The translations under genes and the position numbers were made by a program. A stretch of 64,000 nt of DNA from Nonomuraea rhodomycinica (GTDB lineage Bacteria; Actinomycetota; Actinomycetes; Streptosporangiales; Streptosporangiaceae), in the NCBI RefSeq assembly GCF_013363995.1, contig NZ_JABWGO010000003.1:372001-436000 (forward strand), given 5' to 3'. The notes beneath the pieces were generated by a model that ran no database searches, was not told where the DNA came from, and saw only the letters and a program-made list of their open reading frames with translations. Of the stretch, positions 7,982-16,127 are shown one piece after another (the first letter of the stretch is position 1; every line of letters starts with the position of its first letter).

Positions 7982-8731
7982 CTAGTCCTGGCGTGAAGCG
8001 AGGACGTCCAGCCGCGCCTGGAGCCCGTCGAGGAAACGCTCCAGGCCGTAGGCGAAGCCCTCGTCGCGCAGCCGCGCCGGGTCCTCGTCGGCCCGCTGGT
8101 CGTAGCCCTCGCGCAGCAGCGGCAGGTCGCGCACGCTCTGCTCGGCGACCCGCCGCAGGCCCTCCATCAGCTCCTGCTCGCTCTGCCCGCTGCGGGCCAG
8201 CATCGACAGGTACGCCGCCTCGCTGACGGTCATGCCGATGACGTACGCGATGACGCCGCTCATGGCCCGGTCGGCCTCGCCGGCGGGGAAGCCGGCGCGG
8301 TGGAACAGGGCGAGCATCCGCTCGGACTGCCGCGTCAGGTTCGGGCCCAGCTGGGCCAGCCCGACCTGGCCGAGCACCGAGGCGATCCACGGATGGCGCA
8401 GGATCATCGCCCGCAGGCTGCCCGCGCACGCGGTGACGGACTCCCGCCACGCGTCCGGCGCCTCCTCGGCCGCGGGCACCTCCAGCTCGCCGTAGACCTC
8501 GTCCACCACCAGCTCGATCAGCTCGTCCTTGCTGGCGACGTGCCGGTAGAGGGAGGTGGCGCCGGCGCCCAGCCGGGTGCCCAGGCTGCGCATGCTGAGC
8601 GCCTCGACGCCCTCCTCGTCGAGCAGGCGGACGGCCTCGGCGACGATCCGGTCCTGGCTGAGGGCGGGCTGCTCCCGCTTGGTCCGCTGCCGCGCCCACA
8701 CGGAGGGGACGGCCGGCTTGCCGGTCGGCAT
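7982..8731 (-). CDS. TetR/AcrR family regulator (tetracycline-repressor-like C-terminus)
   Basis: A 249-residue repressor. A 25-residue basic leader precedes the HTH (residues 25-70, EALSMRSLGTRLGAGATSLYRHV). The C-terminal domain resembles the TetR_C type that binds flat polycyclic ligands (HPWIASVLGQVGLAQLGPN). ATG 8731 follows GGAGG; a longer frame adds 14 unconvincing residues. The inverted repeat at 8764-8783 is its probable operator and would also cover the promoter of the divergent HTH gene. Similar half-sites occur before the serine hydrolase at 16853. Confidence 0.87.
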   Translation of the reverse strand: MPTGKPAVPSVWARQRTKREQPALSQDRIVAEAVRLLDEEGVEALSMRSLGTRLGAGATSLYRHVASKDELIELVVDEVYGELEVPAAEEAPDAWRESVTACAGSLRAMILRHPWIASVLGQVGLAQLGPNLTRQSERMLALFHRAGFPAGEADRAMSGVIAYVIGMTVSEAAYLSMLARSGQSEQELMEGLRRVAEQSVRDLPLLREGYDQRADEDPARLRDEGFAYGLERFLDGLQARLDVLASRQD

Positions 8732-8763
8732 GGCGCCTCCTTTCCCGCCCACCCTAGCGCACG

Positions 8764-8783
8764 GTGTACGCATCGGCGTACAT
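8764..8783. promoter_or_regulatory. TetR-type operator
   Basis: GTGTACGC (8764-8771) and GCGTACAT (8776-8783) form an inverted repeat with 7/8 matches and a 4-bp spacer. It lies between the divergent TetR gene at 7982 and the HTH gene at 8850. Confidence 0.65.
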
Positions 8784-8849
8784 GCACTGTCGCTCCCTCG
8801 CGGGCGGTAGGTTGGGGAGCGTCCGGGAGCGGTGGGGAAGGGCGTGCGG

Positions 8850-9299
8850 GTGGCGGAGCGGTACTACTCGGTGGAGCGCGTGGCCGAGCTGCTCGGCCTG
8901 CACGTCAAGACCGTGCGCGGCTACGTCCGCGACGGCCGGCTCAACGCCACCCGCATCGGCCGGCAGTACCGGATCGCCGCCGAGGACCTGGAGGCGTTCA
9001 CCGGCCGCCCCGCCCCGGCGCCGGCCCGCGGCGGGCTCCACGCCGAGACGTCCGCCGTCGTACGGGTCGACGGCATCGGGCGCGAGGAGGTCATCCGGCT
9101 GTCCAACACCGTCGTGGCGGCGGCCGGGAGCCGCCCCCGCGACGACGGCGGCGCCCCGCTGCGCGTCGAGACCGTCTACGACGAGGACCGCGCCGCCCTG
9201 ACCGTCGTCATCCTCGGCGGGCCGGCCGGCGCCGCCGAACTCCTCAAGATCATCGACCTGCTGGTGCGGGACGGGCGGGCTGCCCCCGGGACGGGGTGA
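8850..9299 (+). CDS. excisionase/MerR-type HTH DNA-binding protein
   Basis: A 149-residue protein with an N-terminal winged-helix of the excisionase family (YYSVERVAELLGLHVKTVRG, then RIGRQYRIAAEDLEAF). A C-terminal alpha/beta domain (residues 65-140, with RVETVYDEDRAALTVVI) has no function I can name. GTG 8850 is placed 7 bases after AAGGG; GTG 8844 and 8832 are in frame upstream. The 3' end overlaps the convergent TetR gene by 50 bp. No phage or integrase gene is adjacent, so it is probably a chromosomal regulator. Confidence 0.75.
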   Translation: MAERYYSVERVAELLGLHVKTVRGYVRDGRLNATRIGRQYRIAAEDLEAFTGRPAPAPARGGLHAETSAVVRVDGIGREEVIRLSNTVVAAAGSRPRDDGGAPLRVETVYDEDRAALTVVILGGPAGAAELLKIIDLLVRDGRAAPGTG

Positions 9300-9951
9300 C
9301 CGGGGCCGCCAGCAGGCCCGCCAGCGCGTCCACCAGGGCGTCCGCCGTCTCCCGCCACACGCTCACCGGGTCGGCCGCCGGGTCCTCGTGCAGGGCGCGC
9401 TCCCGCTCGGCCAGCATGTGCACGACCAGCACCCGGCACATGTCGGTCCGCTGGCGGTGCACCTCCTCAGGAACCCCCGGCGCCAGCCGGAACAGGTGCT
9501 CCGCGATCGGGCCGAGCGACGGCGTGGCGACCGCCTCCTCGATGACCACGGCCCGCATGGTCGGCTCCGTGTCGGCCTGCGCCAGGAATCGGGCGAACCA
9601 GGACGGGGCGGGCAGCGAGGCCAGGTGCTCGGTGGCCGGACGCACCAGGCACGACGCCCACTCCCGCACGCCCGAGGCGTCGCCGACGGCCGCCAGCATC
9701 GCGGCGCGCCGCTCCTCCATGGCCCGGTTGTGGCGGCGCAGGACGGCCCGCACCAGGTCGGTCTTGGTGCCGAAGTGGTAGCCGACGGCGTAGTTGTTCG
9801 ACTGGCCGGCGGCCTCGCCGATCTGCCGGTTGGACACCGCGGCGATGCCGTGCTCGGCGAACAGCCGCTCGGCCGCGGCGAGGATCCGCTCGCGGGTGTC
9901 GGCCCCGCGCCCGGGCCGGTGCCGCGTACGGGCGGGGCCGGTGCTCACCAT
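9250..9951 (-). CDS. TetR family regulator (P450 cassette 1)
   Basis: A 233-residue repressor: HTH residues 20-62 (AAVSNRQIGEAAGQSNNYAVGYHF), ligand domain with APSWFARFLAQADTEPTMR. Both blocks recur in the regulator at 50632-51363 (VSIRQIGEAAGQ, TPSWYARFLAQ), which also follows a P450 gene. ATG 9951 sits in the last of three 38-39 bp repeats that separate it from the P450 stop. It probably represses the P450 through the TAAG-type palindrome at 11272. The C-terminal coding end overlaps the convergent HTH gene. Confidence 0.87.
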   Translation of the reverse strand: MVSTGPARTRHRPGRGADTRERILAAAERLFAEHGIAAVSNRQIGEAAGQSNNYAVGYHFGTKTDLVRAVLRRHNRAMEERRAAMLAAVGDASGVREWASCLVRPATEHLASLPAPSWFARFLAQADTEPTMRAVVIEEAVATPSLGPIAEHLFRLAPGVPEEVHRQRTDMCRVLVVHMLAERERALHEDPAADPVSVWRETADALVDALAGLLAAPVTPSRGQPARPAPAGR

Positions 9952-10028
9952 GGCCGGTCCCGCGTACAGACCGGGCCGGTGCTCAGCATGGCCGGTCCCG
10001 CGTGCGGGCCGGGACCGGTGCTCACCAT
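9913..10028. repeat. 38-39 bp tandem repeat at P450-TetR junction
   Basis: Three units, each carrying (minus strand) an ATGxTGAGCACCGG core with ATG at 10028, 9989 and 9951. The first copy contains the P450 stop codon, the last the TetR start. Spacings of 39 and 38 bp put the ATGs in different frames, so only the last opens the TetR gene. Confidence 0.85.
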
Positions 10029-11236
10029 CGGACCGGCACCTCCCGCAACCCGCCGACCAGCAGCCCCTCGCGGGGCGCCAGCTCGGCCGCCGGGACCGCG
10101 AGCTCCAGGCCGGGCAGCCGCCGCAGCAGCACCTCCAGCACGGTCTGCAGCTCGGTGCGGGCCAGCGCCTGCCCGAGGCACGAGTGGGGGCCGACGCCGA
10201 AGGCGAGGTGCGGGTTGGGGGAGCGGCGCAGGTCCATCTCGGCGGCGTGGCCGAAGGCCCGCTCGTCCCGGTTGGCCGAGGCCATGCTGCAGATCACCGT
10301 CGTGCCGGCGGGCAGCTTGCGCTCGCCCACCTCGACCTCCTCGGTCAGGTAGCGCGGCATGCCGAAGCCGGGGTTGGCGTCGAAGCGCAGCACCTCCTCC
10401 ACCGCCGGGTGGACGAGCGCCGGCTCGGCCAACAGCGCCTCCCAGCGGGACCGGTCGGCCAGCAGCATCGCGGCCATCTTGCCGATCATGTTCGCGGTGG
10501 TCTCGTGGCCGGCCACCAGCAGGCCCCGGGCGGTGCCCACGAGCAGCGGCTCCGTCAGCCGCCCGTCGGCCGCGTCCACGATCCCGATGAGCTCGCTCAG
10601 CAGGTCCTCGCCCGGCTCGGCGCGCTTGGCGCCCACGTGCGCCGCGAGGTAGGCGTCGAACTCCGCCTGCGCGGCGTCGATCTCCGCCTGCGTGTACCTC
10701 GTCAGGCTCAGCATGGTGTCCGACCAGTACGAGAACCGGTCGCGGTCGGAGTCGGGCACGCCGAGCAGGTCGCAGATCACCCACACCGGCAGCGGGAACC
10801 CCAGCCCGGCGACGAGGTCGGCGGGCGGCCCCTGCGCCACCATGGCGTCCACGAGCTGGTCCGCCATCCGCTCCATGCGCGGCCGCATCGCCAGCACCCG
10901 CTTGGCGGTGAAGGCCCGGCCCACGAGCCGCCGCCACTGCAGGTGCGCCTCGCCGGAGGCCGACATGGCGGAGGTGGAGGTGTCGGAGCGGCCGAACACG
11001 CCGCCGGACTCGTTGGCCGTCACCCGGGCGGCGTCGCCGGCGTCGAGCTGCCGGGTGAAGCGCGGGTCGGACAGCACCCGGCGCACGTCCTCGTAGCGGG
11101 TCAGCAGCAGCGCCCGGTCGCCGCTGGCCAGCCGGATCGGCGCCACCGGGCAGCCGTCGCGCAGGTCCGCCCACTCCGGAGGCGGCTCCAGCGCGGAGGG
11201 GTTGCGGAAGGGGTACTCGGGGACGGCGTCGCTCAC
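10022..11236 (-). CDS. cytochrome P450 (cassette 1)
   Basis: A 404-residue soluble bacterial P450 of the CYP105/107-like group, which hydroxylates small molecules using ferredoxin electrons. The I-helix AGHETTANM (about residue 240), ExxR in EEVLRF and the heme loop FGVGPHSCLGQALAR with the Cys ligand (about residue 350) are intact. No ferredoxin gene is adjacent. The substrate is unknown. It is transcribed toward its TetR gene and is a diverged paralogue of the P450 at 49413, which also begins with a YPF motif and ends in AW/RW. Confidence 0.93.
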   Translation of the reverse strand: MSDAVPEYPFRNPSALEPPPEWADLRDGCPVAPIRLASGDRALLLTRYEDVRRVLSDPRFTRQLDAGDAARVTANESGGVFGRSDTSTSAMSASGEAHLQWRRLVGRAFTAKRVLAMRPRMERMADQLVDAMVAQGPPADLVAGLGFPLPVWVICDLLGVPDSDRDRFSYWSDTMLSLTRYTQAEIDAAQAEFDAYLAAHVGAKRAEPGEDLLSELIGIVDAADGRLTEPLLVGTARGLLVAGHETTANMIGKMAAMLLADRSRWEALLAEPALVHPAVEEVLRFDANPGFGMPRYLTEEVEVGERKLPAGTTVICSMASANRDERAFGHAAEMDLRRSPNPHLAFGVGPHSCLGQALARTELQTVLEVLLRRLPGLELAVPAAELAPREGLLVGGLREVPVRW

Positions 11237-11271
11237 GGGGCCTCCTCGCTTCAGGCCGACACCCCCTTGTC

Positions 11272-11287
11272 TAAGCCATATGACTTA
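11272..11287. promoter_or_regulatory. operator upstream of P450 cassette 1
   Basis: TAAGCC-ATAT-GACTTA, a near-perfect 16-bp palindrome 36 bp upstream of the P450 start. It has the same layout (TAAGxC-N4-GxCTTA) as the two sites before the paralogous P450 at 49413. Confidence 0.7.
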
Positions 11288-11293
11288 ATCCCG

Positions 11294-11865
11294 TCAACCG
11301 GCCCCGCGACGCGCCGAGGCGCCGCGGAGCTCCTCCAGCGGGTACGGGGTCGTCCGGCTCTCGCGCCGGAGCGCGTGGGAGAAGGCGGACATAACCTGGG
11401 CCAGCGGGCTGTAGCGGGACAGCAGGGCCGCGGCCTTCTCCGGGGCGCCCTCCGGGGGCTCGCCGCCGGCCCACGCCGCTATCCGCTCCTCCCTCCCGTC
11501 GAACCCGTGCAGCTCGGCGGCCGGCCAGCGGACGAGCTGAGTGAGGGTGTAGCAGCGGTCGTAGGAGCGGTGCCGGTCGTAGAAGGCCGCCTCGGCCGGC
11601 GAGAGCTCGAACCGGGACGACACGGCCAGGCCGAAGTCGGCGAAGTAGAGCCGCCGCCCGGCGGTCAGGACGTTCAGGAAGTGGGGCGTCGAAGTGCAGC
11701 AGGCCGCGGGCGTTCATGAACGCCACGCCGGCCGCCGCCTCCAGCAGCGCGGACGCCCCGCCGATGCCCGCCCCGGCCGGGGCGGCCCCGTCCGACAGCT
11801 CGCCCAGCCTCCGGTCACTCAGCAGGGGGAGGGACGTGGACACGGCGTCGTGCGCGCGCAGCCGC
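11294..11865 (-). pseudogene. kinase-like protein remnant, frameshifted and N-truncated
   Basis: Homology to actinobacterial proteins annotated as protein-kinase-like or serine/threonine phosphatase-like runs in two frames. The upstream part reads ...GVAFMNARGLLHFDA; after a GGGG run at 11683-11686 (plus strand) the frame changes and continues HFLNVLTAGRRLYFADFGLA and SSRFELSPAEAAFYDRHRSYD. Removing one C restores a continuous protein. The 5' part is also missing: upstream of about 11865 the DNA becomes LamG/RHS sequence on the other strand. A single-base sequencing error could explain the frameshift but not the truncation. Confidence 0.7.
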
Positions 11866-11889
11866 TCCCGCCGAGTTTCGGTCCGGGGC

Positions 11890-13070
11890 CCGTTCCGCGT
11901 GGCCGCCGTCCCTGGCGCGCTGACCGGATCGACGGACACGGCGATGCGCTTCAAAGGCGCCACCGGCTCCACCTACGTCACGTTGCCCGAGACCGCCATC
12001 AGTGGCCAGGGCGGCAACCTCGCTGTGGAAGCGTGGTTCAAGACGACCGGTTCCGGCACCGTCATCGGCTACCAGAACTCTGCCGTGAGCACACCGACGG
12101 CTTTCACCCCCGGCATCTACGTCGGTACCGACGGCAAGCTGCGCGGCCGGTTCTACACCGACAGGTCCGCCCCCATCACCTCGTCCACGCGCGTCAACGA
12201 CGGTGTCTGGCATCACGTGGTGCTCTCCGGCGCCCAAGACACCCAGACCCTTCACCTTGACGGCCGTCAGGTCGGCACGCTGGCCGGCGAGATCTCGCAC
12301 GCCGGTCAGTGGGAGACGCGTGTCGGCTCCGGGTTCGGCTCCTCCGCCTGGCCCGTCAGTACCGGCTCCACCGCCGCCTTCCCGTTCGCCGGAGAGATCG
12401 ACGAGGTCGCCGTGTACGGCAAGCCGCTCGGCGCTCACCCGGTAAAGCTGCACTATGCGGCCCGCTCTCCGCAGCCCCAGCTCACCAAGGCGGTCACGCG
12501 CACCGGGCGCACGGAGACAGAGAACGCCTACGCCGGCGACGGCGGCCGCCTGTCCACGTGCACCGACGCCAACGGAGGCGTCTGGAAACCGTCGCCTCCG
12601 GCGTACACGAAGGAGACCAACTTCCTGACCTTCGCCACCACCACGGTCATCGACCCGCGTGGTGGTACCACCGCCTACGTGGACGACGCCCAGCGCGGCA
12701 ACCGGCCGGTCTCCCAGACCGATCAGCTCGGCCAGACCACCCGCTACGCCTATGACACGGGCGGGTTCCCGGCCAAGGTCGTCGACCCGAACGGCAACGT
12801 GACGGAGGTGGCGTTCAACAGCCGGGGGAACATGCTGTCGAAGAAGACGTGCCGGACGGCAGACACCTGCTTCACCGAGTACTTCTCGTACTACCTGAAG
12901 ATCGACGACCCGTTCGACTCCCGCAATGACCTGAAGACCGGGCACCGGGACGCCCGCTCGTCCTCACCCATGGACGACACCTATCTGACGAGCTGGACGT
13001 TCAACGGCTTCGGTGAGGAGATCAAACAGACGACCCCGGCGACGCAGGACTTCCCTGCCGGACGAGCGGC
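11890..13070 (+). pseudogene. LamG-RHS repeat protein remnant
   Basis: An open frame without its own N- or C-terminus. Codons from about 11938 to 12470 encode a LamG/concanavalin-like domain (MRFKGATGSTYVTLPE, NLAVEAWFKTTG, WHHVVLSGAQ, GEIDEVAVYGK). This is followed by several YD/RHS-type repeats (GGRLSTCTDANG, QLGQTTRYAYDTGG, DPNGNVTEVAFNSRGN). Such proteins are normally 1500-2500 residues, secreted and tipped with a variable toxin. Only a middle slice is left, and the frame loses homology near 13065. GC is lower than the flanks. I infer a deletion scar of an RHS gene. Confidence 0.75.
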
Positions 13071-13124
13071 CAGACTTACACGCATGCCGACCGGTCCGTA
13101 TGCTTCGAAGGCAACGGGCAGTAC

Positions 13125-13853
13125 ATGGAGTGCCGACAGGCCTATGACAAGAAGGCATGCGCCGAGGGCACGCTCATCTACGAGAAATGCCGATTCACGC
13201 AGAAGGGGGAGAAAGAGTGCGATATGGTGCAGGACGTTTACTCGACCTGCCGCTCCGTGGATTACAGCAAGGTATCCGGGGGCAAGGGGTACAACCACGG
13301 CTATTCTGCCTGTCAGAGTGTGGCCTCCGCTGTCGAAGGATGTGTGCGCGACGACGTTCCCGGTAACGCGTGCCGAGGGATCGGGATGCTCGAGATCGAC
13401 TGCCTGAATGTGACGAAAGAGGACACGATCGGCTGCGGGCAGCTGGGAGCTGCCTTCATCGAGTGCTTCAAGAAGGCGACCGTCGAGAAATGTACGGACA
13501 TGCCGAAGGAGAAGTGCGAGAAGCACGTCCAGATGGGCGGCAACTACACGAAGTGCACGTGGGAGTACTCGGCTACCCAGGCATGGCTCATGAAGAACCT
13601 CGTGGACGCCGTCGATGTCGCCACCGTCTGTGGACTATCCGGAATATCCGGTCCCAGCATCACGGATGTGCTGACCGGGGTATGCAACCTGGTGAATGTG
13701 GCAGGCAAGGGCATGGTCGAGCAAGTCAATCAGAAGTGGCAGAACGTCGTGAAAGCGAATCCAGGAAAGAGCATCATTGTCACGACGAGCGTTACGGTGC
13801 CCGCGAGCGGTGAGCCCGGCCCACTGGTCATCGACATCGAGCCCAAGAAATGA
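13125..13853 (+). CDS. cysteine-rich CX9C-array protein 1 (probably 5' truncated)
   Basis: 242 residues from ATG 13125; no family recognised. Sixteen cysteines, most spaced by exactly nine residues: C12-C22, C22-C32, C32-C42, C63-C73, C73-C83, C83-C93 and C104-C114 are CX9C. Alternate units share C-x6-(Tyr/Phe/Leu/Ile/Val)-x-x-C (for example CAEGTLIYEKC, CDMVQDVYSTC). Another unit, CFEGNGQYMEC, starts at codon 13101 upstream of the ATG, and the frame is open back to a TGA at 13014 with no start codon. The true N-terminus was therefore probably lost at the RHS junction. A hydrophobic Gly/Val-rich tail follows residue 150. GC is only 55-58%. The stop overlaps the next ATG as ATGA. Confidence 0.7.
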   Translation: MECRQAYDKKACAEGTLIYEKCRFTQKGEKECDMVQDVYSTCRSVDYSKVSGGKGYNHGYSACQSVASAVEGCVRDDVPGNACRGIGMLEIDCLNVTKEDTIGCGQLGAAFIECFKKATVEKCTDMPKEKCEKHVQMGGNYTKCTWEYSATQAWLMKNLVDAVDVATVCGLSGISGPSITDVLTGVCNLVNVAGKGMVEQVNQKWQNVVKANPGKSIIVTTSVTVPASGEPGPLVIDIEPKK

Positions 13854-14521
13854 CATCGGAAGCGCCGGGCGCGAGCAGGCGCGTCCTGCTGATGCTGCTG
13901 ACCTTGCTGGCATTGGCCGTCGTCCTCACGCCCGGCGCCTCCCGACCTGTCATCCAGCGCTCCCCGCAGCCCTACGTCGAATGTCGGGGAGGTGCTGATG
14001 AGAAGCTCTGTAGGACGGCATTCCGGACATATAGGGAATGCCGTGACGTCGGCCGGTCATCCCTCTATGGGGACCACAGCTGCCGGCAGGCGGTACGGCT
14101 CACCGAAGAATGCCACACTCAATTCGGCCAACCCGACCAGGCGGCCTGCGTCATGACGGGATACGCCATGCTCACCTGTATCGACGCCGACCTCCCGGAG
14201 CTGGCCTGTTACGGCCTTGGGAAGCACTTCCTCACCTGTCTCAGAAAGACGGGCAATGACGCCGTCGCCTGTAAACGCGAGAGAGAATCCCTGCTCACCT
14301 GCTTGGACGGGGATGACGATACGCCTTGCACATCGGATCCTCCCGCTGCGCCGCCCCCTGCGGCGTCCATGATCTCCTTGACGCGTTCGCTGCCCGAAGG
14401 GACCGCTCCGGAAATGGCCGGACTGAAGTCGGCGGGCTCTGTCGTTCCGGCGAGCTTGCCAAGGGAGATCGGGACGACGCCGTGGGCGCGGGAGCGCGCT
14501 GCACGCTCAGTGTTGACGTGA
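13850..14521 (+). CDS. cysteine-rich CX9C-array protein 2, exported
   Basis: 223 residues; no family recognised. Arg10-Arg11 followed by a Leu/Val-rich segment (12-27) looks like a signal peptide or membrane anchor, so the rest should be extracytoplasmic. Twelve cysteines fall in a regular array: CX9C helices at 54-64, 78-88, 100-110, 120-130 and 141-151, separated by 13, 11, 9 and 10 residues (CRTAFRTYREC, CYGLGKHFLTC, CKRERESLLTC). A Pro/Ala-rich tail follows residue 163. ATG 13850 overlaps the stop of the first Cys-rich gene by 4 bp. The 3' end overlaps the convergent FAD monooxygenase by 15 bp. Related in pattern, not obviously in sequence, to protein 1. Confidence 0.75.
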   Translation: MTSEAPGASRRVLLMLLTLLALAVVLTPGASRPVIQRSPQPYVECRGGADEKLCRTAFRTYRECRDVGRSSLYGDHSCRQAVRLTEECHTQFGQPDQAACVMTGYAMLTCIDADLPELACYGLGKHFLTCLRKTGNDAVACKRERESLLTCLDGDDDTPCTSDPPAAPPPAASMISLTRSLPEGTAPEMAGLKSAGSVVPASLPREIGTTPWARERAARSVLT

Positions 14522-16030
14522 GATCCTCGCCGAGGACGGGGAGCCGAACCAGGTGCGCAGCGCCGCCTCCAGGAGGGCGGTCCCCGGCGGCTCGCCTGGC
14601 GCGCACGCCCACGCGACGGCCCCGTCCGGACGGACCAGCGCGCCGCCCAGCGCGGGGTGGTCCACGGCCGTGACCTCCACCACTTCGACCCCGGGCCGCC
14701 AACCGGCCGCCGCGGCGACCGCGGGGCCGCCCGCCGGGGCGAAGAGCACGGGCCTGCCGCCGGTGGTCAGCCGGCTCAGCGGCACCTCCCGGCCCGGCCG
14801 CGCCGCCACGGAGAGCGTGACGTCAGGGCAGTGCGCGCCGGTCAGCGGGTGCGCCTCCGGCGTCGCGTACGGGAACGCGTACCGCGTCCCCAGGCCTGAC
14901 AGCAGCCGGCCGAAATAGCGGTTGACGTCGGGGATGTCCATCAAATCCGCGACGATGTCGCGCAGCGCGTCCGTGTGCGGCCCCGGCAGCATGAGCGCCG
15001 ACTGCGCGCGCGTGTTGCGCAGCACGGCCTCCCCGGCGGGGTGCCGCTCGGCGGTGTAGGTGTCGAGCAGCCCGTCCGGGGCGGTCCCGCGGACCTCGGC
15101 GGCCAGCTTCCAGCCGAGGTTGACCGCGTCCATCAGCCCCAGGTTGAGCCCCTGGCCGCCGTTGGGGGAGTGGACGTGCGCCGCGTCGCCCGCCAGCAGC
15201 ACCCGGCCCAGGCGGTAGGTGGCGGCCTGGCGGGCCTGGTCGGTGAAGCGCAGGGCGTCGTCCATCCGGGTGAACGTCACGTCCACGCCCGCCACGCGCC
15301 GGACGCTGGCCCGCAGCTCCTCCGCCGTGACCGGCCCCTCGTGGCGCTCGTGGGCGTCGGCGAAGTCGAACGTGCCGATGCCGCCGGGGCCGTGGAGGAG
15401 CATGCCGCCGGGCAGCCGGCCCGGCGGCGGCAGCGCGCCGGGGTCGGCCACCTCGGCGTGCGCCTGGCGGGCCGTCATGAGGGGAGGGGTGCCGGGGAAG
15501 GCGAATCCGGCGAGCTTGCGCACGGTGCTGCGCCCGCCGTCGCACCCCACCACGTACGCGGCGCGCAGCCGCCGCGCGCCGGTGGGCGTGCCGGCGGTGA
15601 CGGTGGCGCCGTCCTCGCCGGGGGAGAGCCCGGTGACGGTGTGCCGGCGGCGGACGGCCACGCCGAGCCCGGCGGCGTGCTCGCCCAGCACGGCCTCCAG
15701 GTCGGGCTGCCAGATGAGGACGCCGCGCCGGTCCGGCTCCTCCTGCAGCTGCGGGTCGATCTTGTGGATCCACGCGAAGTGGTCCTTCGCGCTGCCGTGC
15801 TCGCGCGCCTTCTGGGCTCCGCGTTCAGGCTGGTGCTCGGTGAGCCGCTCGCCGAGCCCGCGCCGCCGCAGCGCCTCGGCGGCCAGCGGCCCGATCCCGC
15901 GCGACCTGCGCAGCGGCGACGGCTCCGTCAGCCGTTCCAGCACCAGCGGCTCGGCCCCGGCCAGGCGCAGCTCGGCGGCCAGGAGCAGGCCGACCGGCCC
16001 GGCTCCGACCACGATCACATCGGCGTCCAT
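14507..16030 (-). CDS. FAD-dependent aromatic monooxygenase (PheA/TfdB type)
   Basis: A 507-residue class A flavin monooxygenase: GAGPVGLLLAAELRLAG FAD motif at residues 8-24, CDGGRSTVRKLAG near 165, GDAAHVHSPNGGQGLNLG near 280, and a C-terminal thioredoxin-like domain from about 385. The family hydroxylates phenolic or polyketide substrates and includes rifampicin- and tetracycline-modifying enzymes; the substrate here is unknown. ATG 16030 is 5 bases after GGAGG (GTG 16033 is the alternative). The last residues (SSARISRQH) look non-family and overlap the Cys-rich gene. Diverges from a Tet-repressor-like gene across two identical palindromes. Confidence 0.92.
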   Translation of the reverse strand: MDADVIVVGAGPVGLLLAAELRLAGAEPLVLERLTEPSPLRRSRGIGPLAAEALRRRGLGERLTEHQPERGAQKAREHGSAKDHFAWIHKIDPQLQEEPDRRGVLIWQPDLEAVLGEHAAGLGVAVRRRHTVTGLSPGEDGATVTAGTPTGARRLRAAYVVGCDGGRSTVRKLAGFAFPGTPPLMTARQAHAEVADPGALPPPGRLPGGMLLHGPGGIGTFDFADAHERHEGPVTAEELRASVRRVAGVDVTFTRMDDALRFTDQARQAATYRLGRVLLAGDAAHVHSPNGGQGLNLGLMDAVNLGWKLAAEVRGTAPDGLLDTYTAERHPAGEAVLRNTRAQSALMLPGPHTDALRDIVADLMDIPDVNRYFGRLLSGLGTRYAFPYATPEAHPLTGAHCPDVTLSVAARPGREVPLSRLTTGGRPVLFAPAGGPAVAAAAGWRPGVEVVEVTAVDHPALGGALVRPDGAVAWACAPGEPPGTALLEAALRTWFGSPSSARISRQH

Positions 16031-16040
16031 CACTGCCTCC

Positions 16041-16080
16041 TTAACTTGTTAAAGAACACCGTGCCTTTAACTTGTTAAAG
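16041..16080. promoter_or_regulatory. double operator between FAD monooxygenase and TetR
   Basis: CTTTAAC-TT-GTTAAAG is a perfect 16-bp palindrome at 16065-16080. A second copy lacking two outer bases (TTAACTTGTTAAAG) lies at 16041-16054. Both sit within 50 bp of the divergent starts, as expected for autoregulation by the TetR at 16128. Confidence 0.8.
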
Positions 16081-16127
16081 TGTCAAGCCGGGACGACGGG
16101 CCGACGAGACGGGAGGAGCGGCGAGCG

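Noticed and set aside
8850..9299. Phage excisionase
   Set aside because: The HTH is of that fold, but there is no integrase or attachment site nearby and the protein has an extra C-terminal domain.
13125..13853. Cys-rich protein 1 as the C-terminal toxin of the RHS gene
   Set aside because: It is not in frame with the RHS remnant, and the second gene with a similar array and its own signal peptide argues for an independent family.
13125..14521. Recent transfer of a mitochondrial CHCH gene
   Set aside because: Only the cysteine spacing is shared; the proteins are longer arrays with a bacterial signal peptide and actinobacterial codon use, so convergence or a distinct family is simpler.
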